A stretch of DNA of 14,239 bases from Candidatus Latescibacteria bacterium 4484_107 (GTDB lineage Bacteria; Latescibacterota; 4484-107). The stretch's first letter is position 1; each line of letters starts with the position of its first letter. Location: the NCBI GenBank assembly GCA_002059205.1, contig MVCQ01000008.1, positions 1 through 14,239 of the forward strand. The letters run 5' to 3'. This document shows, one piece after another, positions 13,458-14,239 of the stretch. The notes below the pieces were generated by a model. The model was not told the origin of the DNA. It did not search any database and saw only the letters and a program-made list of their open reading frames with translations. A program made the position numbers and the translations under genes.

Positions 13458-13535
13458 ACCGCAAAGACGCAAAGGCCGCAAAGAAAGGCAAAACCCAGGT
13501 CTTGAAGTTCTTTGCGCTCTTTGCGACTTTGCGGT
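13458..13535. repeat. Family B inverted repeat, intergenic copy
   Basis: A 78-nt element. The left arm has three GCAAAG units 9 nt apart (ACCGCAAAGACGCAAAGGCC then GCAAAGAA). The right arm, TTCTTTGCGCTCTTTGCGAC then TTTGCGGT, pairs at 25 of 28 positions. It fills the gap between the Gfo/Idh/MocA and HAD genes and is the closest match to the insert in ftsY. Confidence 0.88.
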
Positions 13536-13548
13536 GAAAATCCGCAAT

Positions 13549-14239
13549 CTACAATCGAACCTTCCTCCCCGTCCGTCCGCTTTCGTAAGCCGCCATCACG
13601 GTGCTCAAAATCCCCAACCCATGCTCCAAGCGGTTGACCTCCGGCTCTCTGTCGTTCAGAATGCAGTCCGACAGGTGCTCGATCTCCGCGGTGTACATAT
13701 CTTTTGGCTCCACGGTGATCTCCCGTCTCTCCACCCCGAGCGATGCTGCGTTCTGCATGGGATCATATTCCCTGGCATCGTCGCTCAAATACGCGATCAT
13801 CCGTCCTCCCGGAGCCTGACCGATCGTGCCCTCCAGGAGAATGCTTCCCTTATTCCCGTATAATTCCAGACGGCTCAACGCCGATCCGTCTGGCACGTTG
13901 AAGAAGCAATCCGCGATACCGTGCGCGCCGCTCTTGAACTCCAGCAGGGTCGTCGAGGAATCCTCCACCGAGTACTGGAACGTCTGCGTGTTGACCAGCG
14001 CCATCACGGATTGGATCGGGCCGATGTACATCTCCAACAAATCGTAGCAGTGAGAGGCCAGGTCCATCAGCGTGCCGCCGCCGCCCAATTTGGGGTCTTG
14101 CCGCCATGCGCCGGGCATGTCCGGATACCAGCACGAAAGCTGGGAGCGTCCCATCACCACGTTCCCGATAAGCCCGTCGTCCACCATTTCCTTCGCTTTG
14201 AGATTCAGCGTATGGAACCGCATCATATAGCCCTCGCAC
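13549..14239 (-). CDS. Gfo/Idh/MocA family oxidoreductase, C-terminal part (5' end outside window)
   Basis: The frame stays open to the window end, so the N-terminal Rossmann domain lies outside. What remains (about 229 residues) is the C-terminal alpha/beta domain: EGYMMRFHTLNLKAKEMV, GLIGNVVMGRSQ, DPKLGGGGTLMDLASHCYDLL and YIGPIQSVMAL, ending in LEHGLGILSTVMAAYESGRTGRKVRL. Family members are NAD(P)-dependent dehydrogenases of sugars, inositols and related compounds. The GGGxLxDxxSHxxD motif with the catalytic-region His is present. The substrate is unknown. It lies upstream of the HAD gene on the same strand; the gap of 125 nt is filled by repeat B. Confidence 0.9.
   Translation of the reverse strand, partial: CEGYMMRFHTLNLKAKEMVDDGLIGNVVMGRSQLSCWYPDMPGAWRQDPKLGGGGTLMDLASHCYDLLEMYIGPIQSVMALVNTQTFQYSVEDSSTTLLEFKSGAHGIADCFFNVPDGSALSRLELYGNKGSILLEGTIGQAPGGRMIAYLSDDAREYDPMQNAASLGVERREITVEPKDMYTAEIEHLSDCILNDREPEVNRLEHGLGILSTVMAAYESGRTGRKVRL

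Noticed and set aside
13458..13535. Evenly spaced GCAAAG units as a CRISPR-like array
   Set aside because: Units are 6-9 nt with no spacers and form the two arms of one palindrome; no cas gene is present.

Overview
The window is about 14 kb of a GC-rich bacterial chromosome, cut inside a gene at both ends. A lipobox lipoprotein, prolipoprotein diacylglyceryl transferase, a DUF3108 protein, a SPOR protein and HflK/HflC point to a diderm bacterium. The pairing of a CBM9-type secreted protein with a Gfo/Idh/MocA oxidoreductase, and the density of short palindromic repeats, recall uncultivated lineages such as Latescibacterota, Poribacteria or KSB1-like groups. That placement is a low-confidence guess.

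Layout. Positions 1-11138 are all on the + strand: the end of a family 4 glycosyltransferase, a DUF3108 protein, a SPOR lipoprotein, a stand-alone receiver, lgt, ftsY, folB, folK, a deoxynucleoside kinase, panB, panC, panD, hflK and hflC. A strong hairpin terminator follows hflC. The rest is on the - strand: a hicB-hicA toxin-antitoxin pair, a CBM9-domain secreted protein, a HAD hydrolase and the end of a Gfo/Idh/MocA oxidoreductase. No stretch longer than 300 bases lacks a gene; the largest gaps are 5498-5766 and 4900-5140. I see no tRNA, rRNA, CRISPR array or transposase.

How the genes fit. The first block serves the cell envelope: sugar transfer, two exported proteins, lipoprotein lipidation, and FtsY for membrane targeting. 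The second is one-carbon and coenzyme metabolism: FolB and FolK lead to tetrahydrofolate, PanB uses 5,10-methylene-tetrahydrofolate, and PanB/PanC/PanD together supply pantothenate. HflK/HflC form a membrane complex that controls FtsH and have their own promoter.

Most striking is how the spaces between genes are filled. Most gaps hold a long imperfect inverted repeat, from at least seven sequence families (called A to G here). Arms in several families are built of degenerate 7-11 nt units. The elements also reach into genes: family A supplies the last codons and stop of three genes, family C does so for lgt, and a 78-nt family B element sits in frame inside ftsY, at the junction of the N and G domains. 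A family D element is split by an insert bordered by a 25-nt exact direct repeat. hicBA is bracketed by two oppositely oriented copies of family G.
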